A stretch of DNA of 64,000 nt from Dromaius novaehollandiae (Eukaryota; Chordata; Aves; Casuariiformes; Dromaiidae). A program made the position numbers and the translations under genes. Of the stretch, positions 34,395-47,296 are shown piece by piece. Position 1 is the first letter of the stretch, and each line of letters begins with the position of its first letter. A model generated the notes under the pieces. It saw only the letters and a list, made by a program, of their open reading frames with translations. It was not told the DNA's origin and ran no database searches. The stretch is from contig NC_088102.1 of NCBI RefSeq assembly GCF_036370855.1, forward strand, positions 40,523,835 through 40,587,834, written 5' to 3'.

Positions 34395-37300
34395 CTAGAG
34401 AAAGACAAGGAAATGAGAAAAAGTTAAGATGAAATTGTTAAGAACAAATGATATAAAACCCACCAAATATTCTTCTGTGTCAAGGTAGTGGAAGCAGATA
34501 TCATCTGCCTTGGTTTTGTAAGGCGATCCTTGCACATGCCATGGTCTAAATTAAATTAGTATTACAAGGGTCTAAAACATACAGGAAAAAGTTACTCTTT
34601 CACAAAACAGAAGGATGCACCTAGTGATGTTCTCTTGGAGTCTGTTGCCAAGGGAGCCTATGGCATGCCTCTCGCTGAATGTGAGGATGTAAAGAACTTA
34701 GATAAAAATTCTTAAAAACATCTTGAATATTGTTAATCATTTTGGGGATTAGGAGGACATCCTCCTGGGTACCTTCCTTCTATAATCTCTATGATTTTAC
34801 AGCATTAATTTTTACTTCTCTGAAGTCTGTAACTTCTAACCGGTTTTCTCCAAAATAAAGTTCCAGGAAGCAAGTTCACAGGCAGACTTTCTGACATGCT
34901 TGTCTTTTGTGCTGTTGACACAGTGAAGGACAAATTGGCCCAGAGAAAATAACCTCTTTTTTTAAGCAAAAAACAGAAAGCTCCAAGCTCTTGAAAGGAG
35001 ACTGTCAGTTTCTTAGCAACCTGGTCCATGCTTAAGGTCTAATCTCATCATGTTGTAGGACTTGAGTAGACAACATGCTGAGGAAGTGCAGCTAATGGCT
35101 TACCACTTGAAAAATGACTTGGGTTCCCATTAGAATGCACCACCAATTTAATAGGAGTCACACAAATGAAAAAGACTGTGGAAAAAAAAATAAACCTTCA
35201 TTCTCTTCAAACATCTGTAATTTTTCGCTCTACAGGTTTATTTAAAAATGGCAGAGTGAGAAAGGATGACACTAGACATACCTTGATGTTTGTTTGGTAA
35301 GTCATGAAAATAGCCATTCTTATGAACTGAGACTGTTTCTGCAGAAATTAAGAATTAGTTAAAATGGTTGTAAGAGCAGTATTGCTTCTTGTCCTGATCT
35401 AGTTTTTCTTCCTATTCCTCTGACTTGCCCAGTCCTCGGCAGAACTCTTCTAGCAGCAAGAAATTTGAACAAGTCTCTGTGCCACTGACACCGATTTATT
35501 TGCTTCTGACACTACCAGTGAGTGTACAATTTAGTGCAGTAGCACAGTGAAGAAGAAAGAAAACCTGAGACCCCATAGACTCCCATCATGAGCCATTCCT
35601 TTCCCTCCTGAGGTCCTCACCTTTGAAATCTGCCTAGGCGTCTAAAGTAGTGACAACCACAATCATTATTTTCTGTGACAGGGGCCATAATTTTTTTTGA
35701 CAAGTGACCATTCACAGACTGCGTCACCATTTAATTAAAGCTCACTAGTTCTTTTCCGGCCTATCTAAATATATTTCTGATGGTACACTTAGCTTACACT
35801 TAGGTAATGCACTGGAGATACATAGATTGATGCAAACTCAGTGAAGAGACTGAAAGCTGAATACTCATCATTATTCTGCATGTTAAATCGCAGATGAAAG
35901 GAAGCTGAATCCCTAATGGATTCCTTCCTCTCCTTTTCTCATCAACCCTCTGCTGGCCTTTCCTGAGACAGATGATGATGTAGATTCTGTCTAGGACCAA
36001 AACTACTTGAAGTTGTTTTGATGTAAAGATAGTTGAAACAGACAGACAGGGCTGAGGAGGCAGTGCTCCAGCATTGATCTATAGGGATGGACAGAGTTAG
36101 CCCAGCACATCATGTTTTTGCTATTCAGATAGTTCTCTGAAGGGAGAGCTATCCTGTTACAGATTTCTCTCTATCTCTTCTTTTACTCTGTGTGTGTATA
36201 CATCTACATTTACATATGTATGTATATGTATTTACCCTCTCTAAGGGCCATTGTCAAGGGCAGTAGCAAAAATTCCCCACTGTTTCATCTGGAACTTCAC
36301 GGAGTTCAAGTCACAAGTCCTAGCTGTGTTTGTTCCTTGTGCTAATGAAGAACCATAGACTTCAGTGGCTATAAACTCTGTCTACATCACACTGATTTAA
36401 GCAAATTAAAAAAAAAAAAAATGTTCCCAGTCCCCACCAATCAGGATCAATGTGTAGCGGTAAAGCAGTGTGGGAAGCCTCAACATTAAAGAATACTAAA
36501 GAACACTAAACTAGCCAATAAATATTTAAAAGCGGATGGTAAAATATATGTTGTTTTTCTCAGAGGAAAGACAAATCTTTGCAGAAAAAGGCAGAAGATG
36601 AGAGAAGAAAGGAGGAGGAATGAATGTTCTTTCATTATATATAATTTGGGATCTTAAAGAAGGCCAGTATCTCCTCTTTAAGGATGATTGTCAGACAATG
36701 GCAGATAATGACCTCAATGCTTTAATTAACTGTGCCTAAGTCCCTCCCATTATATAGATCTTTGGCTGTGCAAGAGTTTTTGGTCTCTGCCTTAAAGCCC
36801 AGAAATAAATTCCAAATCTATGGTAAGAGGAAGATGGTACAGGCTCCTACAGTCCACCAGCTTACACTATGGCTTTGGTATATTGCCCATGCTGTGGTGC
36901 TGTGCAGTCTGGTCTCTAGTCTCTCCAATGAGCAAGACTTAGGGACATAGTCTGCTCACAGACAAACCTGCTCATAGGATGAAATTCAGAGGGTTAGAGC
37001 AAAGTTTTTATACTGAGCGAGTTCTGCATAAAATCTGAAAATATGGCTTTAAAATAACATGTGCCTTGTACTAGTCCTCTGCATATGGATCATTGTTGTA
37101 CTCAGTCAACAAGAAGCTGTAAGAAAGTAAAGATTATTTCTTATAGCAATTCTATCTGGAAAAGAAAGTTACCTGTCAGAGATGGAAGAATCTTTTCTTC
37201 AGTGAAACATAAATGCCATCCTTTGCAAAAGAGTTTTTGAAACTTCTGGTTCATTTGCCGTGGCTGGGGTAGACCTCAGGAGTTTCCGTGCAAAAAGCTG

Positions 37301-40300
37301 GAACAATGTCTGGGTGTATCATGTAACTGTTTCAATTTGAGGAGAAGCTGCATATAGCTTATCCATGGCTGGAAAGCCCAGCCTGTCTTCTGGGAGTGCA
37401 GAGGGAAAGGTGCCCTACACGTACACAAATGCTATGAGAAGAGTGGCTAATGTAGTGTTTATTTTAACTTCATATGAATATCTGAAGCAACTCTCTGTAT
37501 ATTCAACTGTCTGTGCAATAAGTTGTTTCTTGCAATTACTGAAAATATGCTGTACACAGTGATGTCCGTGTTTAGCACTGCATGTGCAAAAGCACAAATG
37601 TGCCTGTTTTTATGTATGGACGACCTGTGTGATGAACTGTGAAAACACACATCTTTAACACTGTTATCTGCGTTCTGCCTTTTAAGCCGGCTCTCTGAGG
37701 GTTGCTCTTGCATTCTGCCACTTTGAACAGCTACAAAGCTGCTGTTTGCTGTTCACTTCAGCAAAGAAATGTTCATTTTCTGCAAATATGATTGTTTAAT
37801 CCTGAGTTTTCTGCCACCTCTCACTCCTTAGAGGCATGTCAAAGTTTGACTTAGTTTGGTAGCACAATAGATTGGAGGTAATCCTATACAACTAACAGCT
37901 TTTCAGGATCTGAAGAGTGGCTAAATCATAGGTTTCAAAGTTGCTGACTCTGTAGGACTAAGAATAAGAGCTTTATGCTTCTGAAAAGAAAAATATAATT
38001 GGTTTCTTACTGAGACTCAGCACTTGCTTCTAGTTTCTGAAGACATCAAGATATTGGACTTCAATTTTGTAGCAAAGTGAGTGTTTTAAAGGGCATTTTG
38101 AAGAAGCTTTAAAAAATCTTGGTAACATGTACATTATTGGAATAAAGTTGATGAAATCACTTGCCTTTATGTGGAAAAAAAAAAAGAGCATGAAAACATT
38201 TACAAACTCTCTAAAATTGTTTTCCTGCAGTGGACTCTGTAAAATAATACTGCGCACTGCACTGTGTACAAAGATTTCATCAATACTTGCTCAGAGTATG
38301 CAGCCTGATGGCTTTGCCACACCTCTGCAGAGTACACTTCCAAATTTTGAAATGACAAAACCTGTGTTCCACCTTAGCCAATTATGCAATTAGGAACAGG
38401 AATTATGCATTCCTATTGCATGTAAATGATCAAGGAACACTTTGTTATATATTATCAATATTGTGCATTTTTAATGAACGAAATGCAGATGTCTTCATGG
38501 CAGTGTTTAGACTAAATTTGTTTGCCAAACAATCTTATCTCGTTCTGTGATTATGGCTATAAGAATGTGCTTTAGGTAAATGGAAAATAGATTTTGCATT
38601 CTTCAAAAATGTCCTCAGTAACTTCCAGCATCTTGGCCAAAGGGGTCTAAGTTAATGATACAGATGAACCATCCTGTGGCTGTCCTGAATTTACAGGACT
38701 AATAGACAGAAAAAGTGACAGGAGCATCTTTTATTCGGTAATGTACCACTTTACTTGATGTGCACAACACTACAAGATTTGTTGCATATAAATGTCACGT
38801 TTGTTGTCGTTGTCATCATGCGTGTATGCAGAGTGGCACTTTGATCTTTCTTTGTTCTTGGATTGGTGTCACTCATTTGAACTTCAAACACAAGTGACTT
38901 GAATCTTCTTTTTCTTAAGCTGGAGACAGTGTTATGCATTCATTTTGAACATTGCTTGCTGAGACAAACATCAGCGTAACACGAAAAATGATGGAGAATC
39001 AGAGAGTAACAAACTTTTTGCATTAAGCAGCTTCTGTCAGGTTTATTTATTACTCTGTCTTCCATACACAACGCAATGCAGCTGAGGCATGTGATTTTCT
39101 TACTGTCATTCCAAGAGACACAATTTCCCCCACATGCTTTCAGCTTCATGGATCAGTCATTCCTTATCATCAGTACTGCACCTCAGTATGACCTAGCTAT
39201 ACTTTGTGGCAGCAACGCCATTTTTGCCAAAAGGGTTGGTGCTTCTTCCAACTAGCCATACGCACTCCAAGAACACACTTCCCTTTTTCGAAAAACGGCT
39301 AACTTTGTGTCATGTTGGCATACCTGCCCAAGGATTTGTGTCCTATGTTGTCCATAGCGCATGAAATTCAACTCCTAAAACATTGTTATTTTGCTTATAA
39401 TTTTAAATAAAACCTTGCTGACAGTGATAGCATCATTTCAGGAGCACAGGGTTTGCTTGTTTCTTTCCCACATGCCACTACACATCCCTCTCTCAATGTT
39501 TATTTTTGTATCACCCAAAAAAATGTTTCTTTAGTAATTTCTTTTGGATCTTTAAACCTGACCCTATCTGGTGAAGACAAATGATAGGATAAGATGTGCC
39601 AAATTTCAATTATTTACTAATTTCTGAGTTGCGAATAATAAAATTATAGGTAGGAGGAGGGTAAGCTTGGAGAACACAGGGTGCATTTAGAGAACTCCAG
39701 GGCTACTGCTGGGATCACAGAATTAAAATTGGCATGGTGTCAAAGGAAGATGAAAACACCTACAGGCCTTCAGAAAGCAGAAAAAGGTGGGAGGCAAGTG
39801 ACTTTTTCTGAAACACCATGGTTCTGCTGAGTGTTCACCACCAAATATCAGAAGTCTTTGCTGGCGTATCAGGCAAGGCATAAATCTTTAGGGGACTGCA
39901 TTCAACAGAGAGGGCTTTGTATCAGCAAATATCAACGCCAGGAACAAAACTATATTGCAGGCAGCAAGAGGAGGACTGTCTTATGCTCCTTGAATACCAC
40001 GTGTGATCTGAGAACAGCAGATTCTAGGAAACCATGAAGATAATAGTCCTACATTTGAGGAAAATTGCCAGCCTAACACAGAACCATCTGGGCATTAAAT
40101 GGTCAAACTGTTCAGCTAAAATCTCTGAGAGGCCTCAACTAGAACCATGATTGCCAGATTTCCGAGGAAAGCAAAAATTATTCTCCACAAGTTAAGACTA
40201 AAGCAAGCTTCCTTTCCTAAGCCTATGCTATTCACACACACAAAACATGTTCAGTACTGAACAAAACCACTTCATAACATTGCACAGTGCCTGTGGAGAA

Positions 40301-43300
40301 CAGTTCTGGTTTGTCTTCCATGTTTAGTTCAATTTATGTAATTTGCTGAGTGAGGAGAAGGCCAGATCTGAGCAGACATCCAGGTCTCTGTATTGCTCAC
40401 ATTAACATGTTCCTGGGCTTAATGCAGGATGAGGGTTGTGTTCTGGGACTCCCTGGTGGCTGAGGAGGATTGTTTTTCCCTGCACATTTGTTTTGCCTTT
40501 TGAACAGCAGCCCAGGACTACGAGCACAGAAACAAGGCCTAAGCTGTCTCCACTTACCACAGCAAGTATCCAGGATGTGTCTCTGTTCCACAGGCAGGCC
40601 TGCAGGGAAGATGTCAGGTAATTTTTGGAGGCACTTTGTGAACATACAGCAAGGACAGAAGCTTCATCCTGTGGTAGCTCTTTTGCTTTCAGACAAGAGG
40701 ACCTTTTGCAAGGGGATGACAAGCTAATCGTAACCCTTCATTAGAGGGGAGTGATGGAGAGAATTGTGATTTGCACTGTGTGAGTTATGGCCAGTAATTA
40801 CCAGAGTAGGTGAGATGATAACATTGTAGCCTCATTGAAACACATGTCCTCTTATCTCATCTGTCTTCCTGTAGCTGCCAATGTTATTGCTTCAGCTTGG
40901 TTTCAGGTAAATACGCTGCACAATGTGACAATTACTCCCAATACTAATGCTTATTCATAACTAAATCCAGAGAGCTGATTTGCTGCTTTGCAAGCTTGTT
41001 ATCGTCTGGGGAATAAAAAGTGATTCTCAGGCAACTCACTTGCAAAGCAGGGGCTAAGTTATGCAGGGAACTTAATTTGCAGGTTTCAGTACTTAATTCT
41101 TAGATACCTTGATGCCTAGTAAGATCAACAGCCTGGGTATGTGGAGATTTAGGTGCCTAATAAGAACTATAAAAGCTGCCATGCAGAGTCAGAGGCTCTC
41201 TAAGAGAGATAGCAGCAAATGTTAAGAGAGAAGCAGGGGCCATGTGCTTAATTTTGAGTGATGGGGGGACTTCCCTTCACTCAAGCTTCTCATCTAAGGC
41301 ATCAAGTACCTAAGTGGCTAGTCCTGCTCGTATCCATAATATTCTCTTAGTAAGTGATATCCTCCTCCTGCAAAATTTGGCCTAGGATTTTGAACTGCCA
41401 GTACCTCCAGGAGTGACATTACATGCACCATGACCAGCTCTTCTGAAACAGTTTGCCTCTCTTCCCTGTTTTAGCAGTGGCAGTATATATATCACACTAC
41501 TATCGCCTTCCCTCAGCTATGGTCTGTGCTAGCTCTGGGTTGTAGAAATTCCTACCAGATCCAACTTAGCAGATACAGCAGCTAGAAGAACGCTCTATAT
41601 GTGAATCCCAATAGGGCTGAAATATTGAGTTATTCAGTGCTGTCAGGACTTGGATATATTTGTGCAGGCCTGGAGGCAGAAACATAAGCAACCAGAGAGC
41701 TTTACTGATGGGATCTTAGGTGTCACAGGGATTTAGCCAGCTCCAAAGTTAGGCAACAGCTGAGAAAAGGCTCTGAGGATTTTCATTTTGAATGAAGGAA
41801 AAACCTCTCTGTAGACTTAGCCTGCATAACTACACAGGATGGGAGACAGCAGAGAGCTAGCCTTGTATGATATTAATTGGCTGAGCAAAGTGAAGGCTAA
41901 AGTTACCCTCAGTCTTCATCTTCCATCTGCGTTGTTCTTGTTTGATAGTTGAAGACTGTTTAATTTAAAAATGCATGTGACAAAGGCCTCAAAGACACAC
42001 CATGGGTAGCAATCCTGCCCCGGACCTCAAAAACTGACTGACGGAAGTGAATAGGTCTTTTCTATCCTGATCTTGGTCTGGATAAAGGTGAACCCTACAC
42101 TTGGAAGGACTTCTAGTTAGCTGAGGTCCAAAATTTTGATTTTAGTAAAATTTGTATCAAAATGGGGCTAAAGCAGGTAAAATACCTGTTAATACCATTA
42201 GATGTAACTAGGGCTGGTTCAGGGTTTCTTGGTGATTTAGACAGAGCTCAGCTTTGCTGTAGTAGCAGATTGACCTACCTGGCAGAGAGGCAAAGAGGGG
42301 GATGAGCAGGATGAGCAGTCAGAGAGGTCAAGGCTGCTGTCTACTGCGGCCAGGGAGCTTGTTTGGTCTTGGTGTCCTGGTGCCTGGAGAAGTGGTCCTG
42401 CCACTGGACCAGAGCATTGCAGCTGCTGGGACCTGAGCTTTCAGCTGAGCTGTATCTCTTCTCTTCCCCATCAGTGTGGCCCTAGGCAAATACCTGGCTT
42501 GACCTTTATCTAAGGTCAGTTACTGAGCTCTTTCACTGCTTGTTGCCCAGCTTAGCTGTGTTTCATGCACCAGATTTCCAGAGAAATGCTGCTTCTGTTA
42601 ACCAAGTCCTGCCAAGGTGCTAATGTTGAGAACCTAAAAACAGAATATTTCTCCTGCACCTTTCCCAGCAGAGATAAGGAAGCCAGTGATGATGGAAACC
42701 TAGCCAGCAAGTCTCACTGCCCACACTGACAGCAGTGCCATGATAGGCTGATATTAACAGGGACCAGCAATCCTGTCTTATACAAATGCACACAGATTCC
42801 TTTTTAGTCCTTCGAGGTGAGCTCTCTATGAGAGAGGCTTTTCATCTTGCCATTACTGTATTTAGCCCATGATTCACACTTGTGTTGAAGATCTGCTGTT
42901 GTTCCATGCTGCTTTTTTTTAATTATGAAGTGCTGGTGCTCACTCTACCTGGCTGGTCATTCCTCAATGTTATGCAGCTGTGCTGGCCAAGAAGAAATGC
43001 TTTTGCAAGTTCGTAGTGACCACTAGGATAGTGACCCTCTGGCATGCAGCTAGTAAAGAATTACATTAGAAAAACATAATGGTTTTGCTAGTGGAATACA
43101 CATGATTCTCATAGCAACCTTTTGAATCTGGTATTTATTATCCTCACCTGGAAGTAGCTAGAGTTAGTGAAGGGTTAGGATTAGTCTGTATGTCCAAGGT
43201 GAAAACTGGTGCTGAACTGACAACACAGGTGATGATCAGTGCTGTGCTCCCTTGCTAATGAACACCAGAGGAGGTGCCTCTAACTGCCAGAACTGGGAAA

Positions 43301-45880
43301 TGATGGCTGAGGATCGTCAAAGCAAATGGAAGTAATATGAGTAGATCAGGATAAATCTGGAGGCTGAGGGAAGGCTGAAAACTTACCTGGAAGATCCCTT
43401 CCTGATAGAGTTAGTTTTTTAATGGAAAGATCAGCTATTAGAATTCCAGAGTTTAGCACTCTTCCAAGGAGTAAGCCAAAAGTCATGCCCCAGACCAGCA
43501 TACAACAAAGACCAACACTTTGGTGTTTGCTTTCTGGGAAAAAGAATTATTGTATCTTTTCATCTATGTCAATTAATAGTTAAATACATTTTTGCAAAAG
43601 CCATGTTATTACTGTGCATATTTCAGAAATTTAATTTGGAAACTTTACACATGAAGAACTGCAAAACACGTTGTGCTGTCTAGTTGGCTTCAGCAGGTAC
43701 AGTATCTGCTTTAATTAATAACGATGTATCTCTGCAAGTCAAGAATAAAAATATAATCCGCACTATCAATCCTCACATTAAATTTTCAAACCATCCATTC
43801 ACTATTAACTAAATATAGCCACAGTAAAATAAAGAAGAAACATTCATTTGTTTATACTCCCTCAGCTGTGCAGGAATTATTCTATGTGTTACATCAAAGA
43901 TTTCCTTTCAAATTCACCTGATTTGAAAGGCAGTTTCTCCTGACTATGCAAGTAAGCAGAGAAAGTGCCTTTATTTTATCAAATTCAGCTGCACTTCTTC
44001 TGCTAAAACATGTTCGAAAGCCAACAGATCTATTTTTGTGATTCATTTTGGTCCATTCTGCTGCTGTTCAGTTGGAGGAAGCTATTTTCGTAATTATTCA
44101 GTAACAAATTTATCAATTTAGTTAGTAGTGAATAAGTTTCAGGCATCTCATTGACAAAAGGCGATAAATAGATCCAGAAGGAAACTGTTCCTCTCTAAAA
44201 GAGGCTGAGCTGACACAGGGAAGGCTTGAACAGAATGCTGAACTAGCATGACAAAAGAGAAAGCTTTACTTCGAAACAAGAGAAAGACAAAGACTGTCTT
44301 TTGCATATGTTGAGGCTTTTGCATGTAAGTTTTCTAGGACTGCATTAATCACCCTATCATATTGAACAGGAGAGAGGTCTTGAAATGAAAAGAGTCTCAA
44401 AACATTGGTCTGCTGTTTAAAAAGCCAGCTCAAAGAAAAAGATCAGGGCAAGAGTGAAAAATGTCTAAGAATACCCGTTCTGGTTGCTTGCAAGAGAGGA
44501 AAGGTTTCTTTTTTCTAAAATATAGGACATTTGCATCTCATCAAATTTAACTGTGGTGACCGTCAGAGCTGAATCCAGCCAGCATCCTCCTGACCAGTCT
44601 GTGACTCCATGCCTGCTGTGGGCTGAGCACCAGCGTCCCACTTCCAGGAATGACAACACCGGCTATCCCTGGAAACACCACAACATCGCTTCTCAAGCCA
44701 AGGGGCTTTTAAGTAGCTGCCAGCGTATTTGGCATGTGCGACATCTCCCTTCTAGAGCTGTTAAAGAACTGAAGAAGAGGGAAGGAAATATGTGGGTGGA
44801 TTTGCCTTCTAAGAAGCAAACAGTGCTGGTGTGGCTAATACCTACAGGATGCAGTGTGGGCCTGGAGATGCTTTTCTGTTGAGGCTCTAGGCAGATCCTT
44901 AGCACGATATCCAGAAAAGAGTTGGACTGGCTGCTGGCTCTGTAAAAAGTCCTAATCCAGTTAAGCCCTGAAAAACTCTCCCTCTTCAGCTACGAGTGTG
45001 GGATAGGATGGACAAGTTCCTGTTCTTACTCTGTTGGGTGATCTGGTGGCAAAGAAGAGTAAAGTGGCAAACTGCCCTCCCTGACTTCTCCTGCCAACAC
45101 GATCAGTGGAGTCTTAAATCTCCAGACTTTTGATCTGATCTAACATAGCTGATTTTAGTATCTTAGTTTGAAAGGAAGGCACAAAGTCATTGGAGAGGTG
45201 GGAGGTTAGTCTAGTGGCTTGGCAGGTGGGTTCGATGATGTGATCGGTGATGCTCCAGGGGTCAAGGTGACAGAGGACAGCTGTCTCCCAGCCTTCCCCC
45301 CAGCCCGTAGATTACAGTGCTGTTAGCTTCCATGTGGACTGCAGTAAGGAAGATCGCCCTGAGGAGGAGGGCAACTATATTGACCAGTTCTTGAAATAGT
45401 TCCTTTAGCCCATTAGCCTCAATTCCTTGTGGCTGGAATATGGGTGTGAGGCCTGCTCTTCATGCAGGAGCTGTTATCACCCAGCACTGGGATAAATGTT
45501 GACTCGGGCAGAAGGAGTCTGAGGAAGGGAAAGGAGGACCCGCTGGGTTTAGCTGCCATGATGCTTCCAGCATCCCTTGCTCTGGGTCAGGATGTGGATG
45601 CGAGGCTGCAGCCTGGGACACACACGCAGCACTGGATGGCAGTGTTACATAAGTTCAACCAGGTTTTCTTTCTTCCAGGTTTGGGAATAAGGGTAAAGTA
45701 TATCACACATGTGAATGCAAACGTGTACTTTTCAGAGAGGACATCCGTAAGCAGCACTGTAATGTACCAATCCCTATTTTGACTAGATTCACTCCATTTC
45801 CTCTCCCATTTTGTCTCTTCTGTCTTTTCTCTGCCTGCTTTCCCATGCTTTCTTCCCTCCCAGCTCTCTGTTTCTTTCAG
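34395..45880. other. Intergenic sequence with AT-rich, regulatory-looking blocks
   Basis: No supported gene. A 78-base minus-strand interval at 35798-35875 could splice in phase to the candidate exon at 34149-34394 (see findings). TG/TA-rich simple sequence lies at 36188-36233. Low-complexity-free AT-rich blocks at 40790-41090 and 43540-44130 resemble conserved non-coding DNA. The interval 40750-44460 has no ORF of 60 codons on either strand. Confidence 0.45.
43904..43930. repeat. Perfect inverted repeat with 10-bp arms
   Basis: CCTTTCAAAT at 43904-43913 and its exact reverse complement ATTTGAAAGG at 43921-43930 flank a 7-base loop, TCACCTG. The loop holds an E-box-like CACCTG. It lies in an AT-rich block lacking ORFs. 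Confidence 0.8.
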
Positions 45881-46324
45881 TTGCACTACAGAGATTCCCA
45901 GGCCTCTTCTGAGCTGACTCAGCACTGGAGAGGTCACGGAGCTAATCAGCAAGCTTTGCCTCTCAAAAAAGCAATATATAAAAACCCAGCAAAACCCAGG
46001 AAAAACAATGTCTCCTCCTTCCAATTCTTCAGCTTTAGTCAGAAAGGACCAGGAGGAGGAGAGTGCATTGGCACCAGCACAGTATATGTGCGTTTAACTG
46101 TAAGCTTGCCAAAACCAAATGGACCGCAGGGAAAATGCAGAATCTGTGCAACTGCCAGTTTACTCCTGTTACGGAGTTTGTCTGTCATTGGTAAGGGCAC
46201 AGAGCAGCGATTGCAGGAACAATATTTTAAGCTGGAGCAATGTGTGTGTAATGCCAATACAAATATATCTCTTAGCACTGCCACTCCAGAGACATTTGTG
46301 GAACATATCTGTGGCACAGAGATG
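45881..46324 (+). other. Candidate 444-bp coding exon, unknown protein
   Basis: A pyrimidine tract of about 90 bases (45785-45878) ends in TTTCTTTCAG at 45880. The following 148 codons are open in the frame TTG CAC TAC AGA, and GATG then GTAAGT (a near-ideal donor) starts at 46325. The interval is a multiple of three and phase 0 at both ends. It sits in the longest ORF of the window (45779-46336, 185 codons). The product would be basic and Ser/Gln-rich with scattered cysteines (GKCRIC, EQCVCN, HICG). I recognise no domain. The opposite strand is also unusually open here, which argues for local composition as an alternative. An AATAAA overlaps the intron side at 46333. Confidence 0.25.
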
Positions 46325-47278
46325 GTAAGTCAATAAAATACATATTGTTCTGACTTTGTTTCCCCTGCCTGGATTCTGAGCTGGGATTTCTTTCTCCTGT
46401 TTTTCATCTCATTTCTCACTGTAATGCCAGGGTCACACTTCAATACAGCAAATATAATTACAGTGCAGCTACACAGTGTGACTATGTTTCATGATACCTG
46501 TAATTACCGTTCAGTCATGTGGCTGGGAGGTTAGATAATTCAATGAATAAATTACTTGTTATCAGTCTACTCTCTGAGTTACTATCTCACACTGTAATTG
46601 TGATGATACTTTGCACAAATATCAAAGGGTTTACTGCGTGACAGTCATCTGTGTTTTGCTAAGCTTATGATTGAGTTCCCAGCCTGTTTACAAGCATATG
46701 ATGTTTGTCTGCATGGCAGTGGTATGTCAGGTAAATTCAAAAAGTGAAATCAATATCAACACTAGTGATGCACACCTATGAGTCCTACAGAAAACCCCTG
46801 CTCTGCTGTATCCCATAGAGTTTAAGAGGAATAGTGGGGTTGGCTTTTGCTTTTACTAGCCTTTTCTGGTTTTAGAGGAGATCCAGAGCTGTCTGCACTT
46901 CAGACAATTGGCAAGGCTTGCAAAGCATGGCAAATCCTTGGGATCAGGAGAAAAGTCACAAAGGGCAAAGTTGTCCTCCTTCCCGCCCCTTTCATGAAGC
47001 CATGGGTGTCCTACTGTGTGATTCAGCAGGCCTTGGAGTCCACTCAGGGATTATGACTTTGCATTCCCAATGATGTCATTAATTTGACTTAACTTTTTTC
47101 TATTAAATATTTTTTTTCACTTCAGTGGCTTACAAGGATCAGTAACACTTCAAAGGGTCTCAGGTTGAAGTCCTGCAGTCCTTTGATGCTAGAAGGTGGC
47201 AGGAGGCAGCTCCCTGCTTCCTTCCTTCCCCTTCTCTCCTGCCTTTGTTCTTTACCCCTAGACAGAGTTGCTGGCAGG

Positions 47279-47296
47279 CAGCAGCAGCAGCAGCAG
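47279..47296 (+). repeat. Short (CAG)6 trinucleotide run
   Basis: Six uninterrupted CAG units, with imperfect CAG-like sequence before and after. It falls inside overlapping ORFs (47165-47374, 47122-47328) but no gene is supported, so it is treated as simple sequence. Confidence 0.75.

Noticed and set aside
34850..34965. Open minus-strand stretch with cysteines (FVLHCVNSTKDK, SACELASWNF)
   Set aside because: It has a poor acceptor, a weak GTTAGA donor and a phase that does not fit the exon at 34149-34394.
37155..37300. Minus-strand open stretch ending at CTGACAG/GTAACT
   Set aside because: All three minus-strand frames are open over much of it, so the frame carries no information, and no acceptor is clear.
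45205..45240. tRNA-like A box (TTAGTCTAGTGG) and B box (GGGTTCGATGAT)
   Set aside because: The boxes are too close together for a tRNA and no acceptor stem or cloverleaf can be drawn; at most it is an old SINE head.
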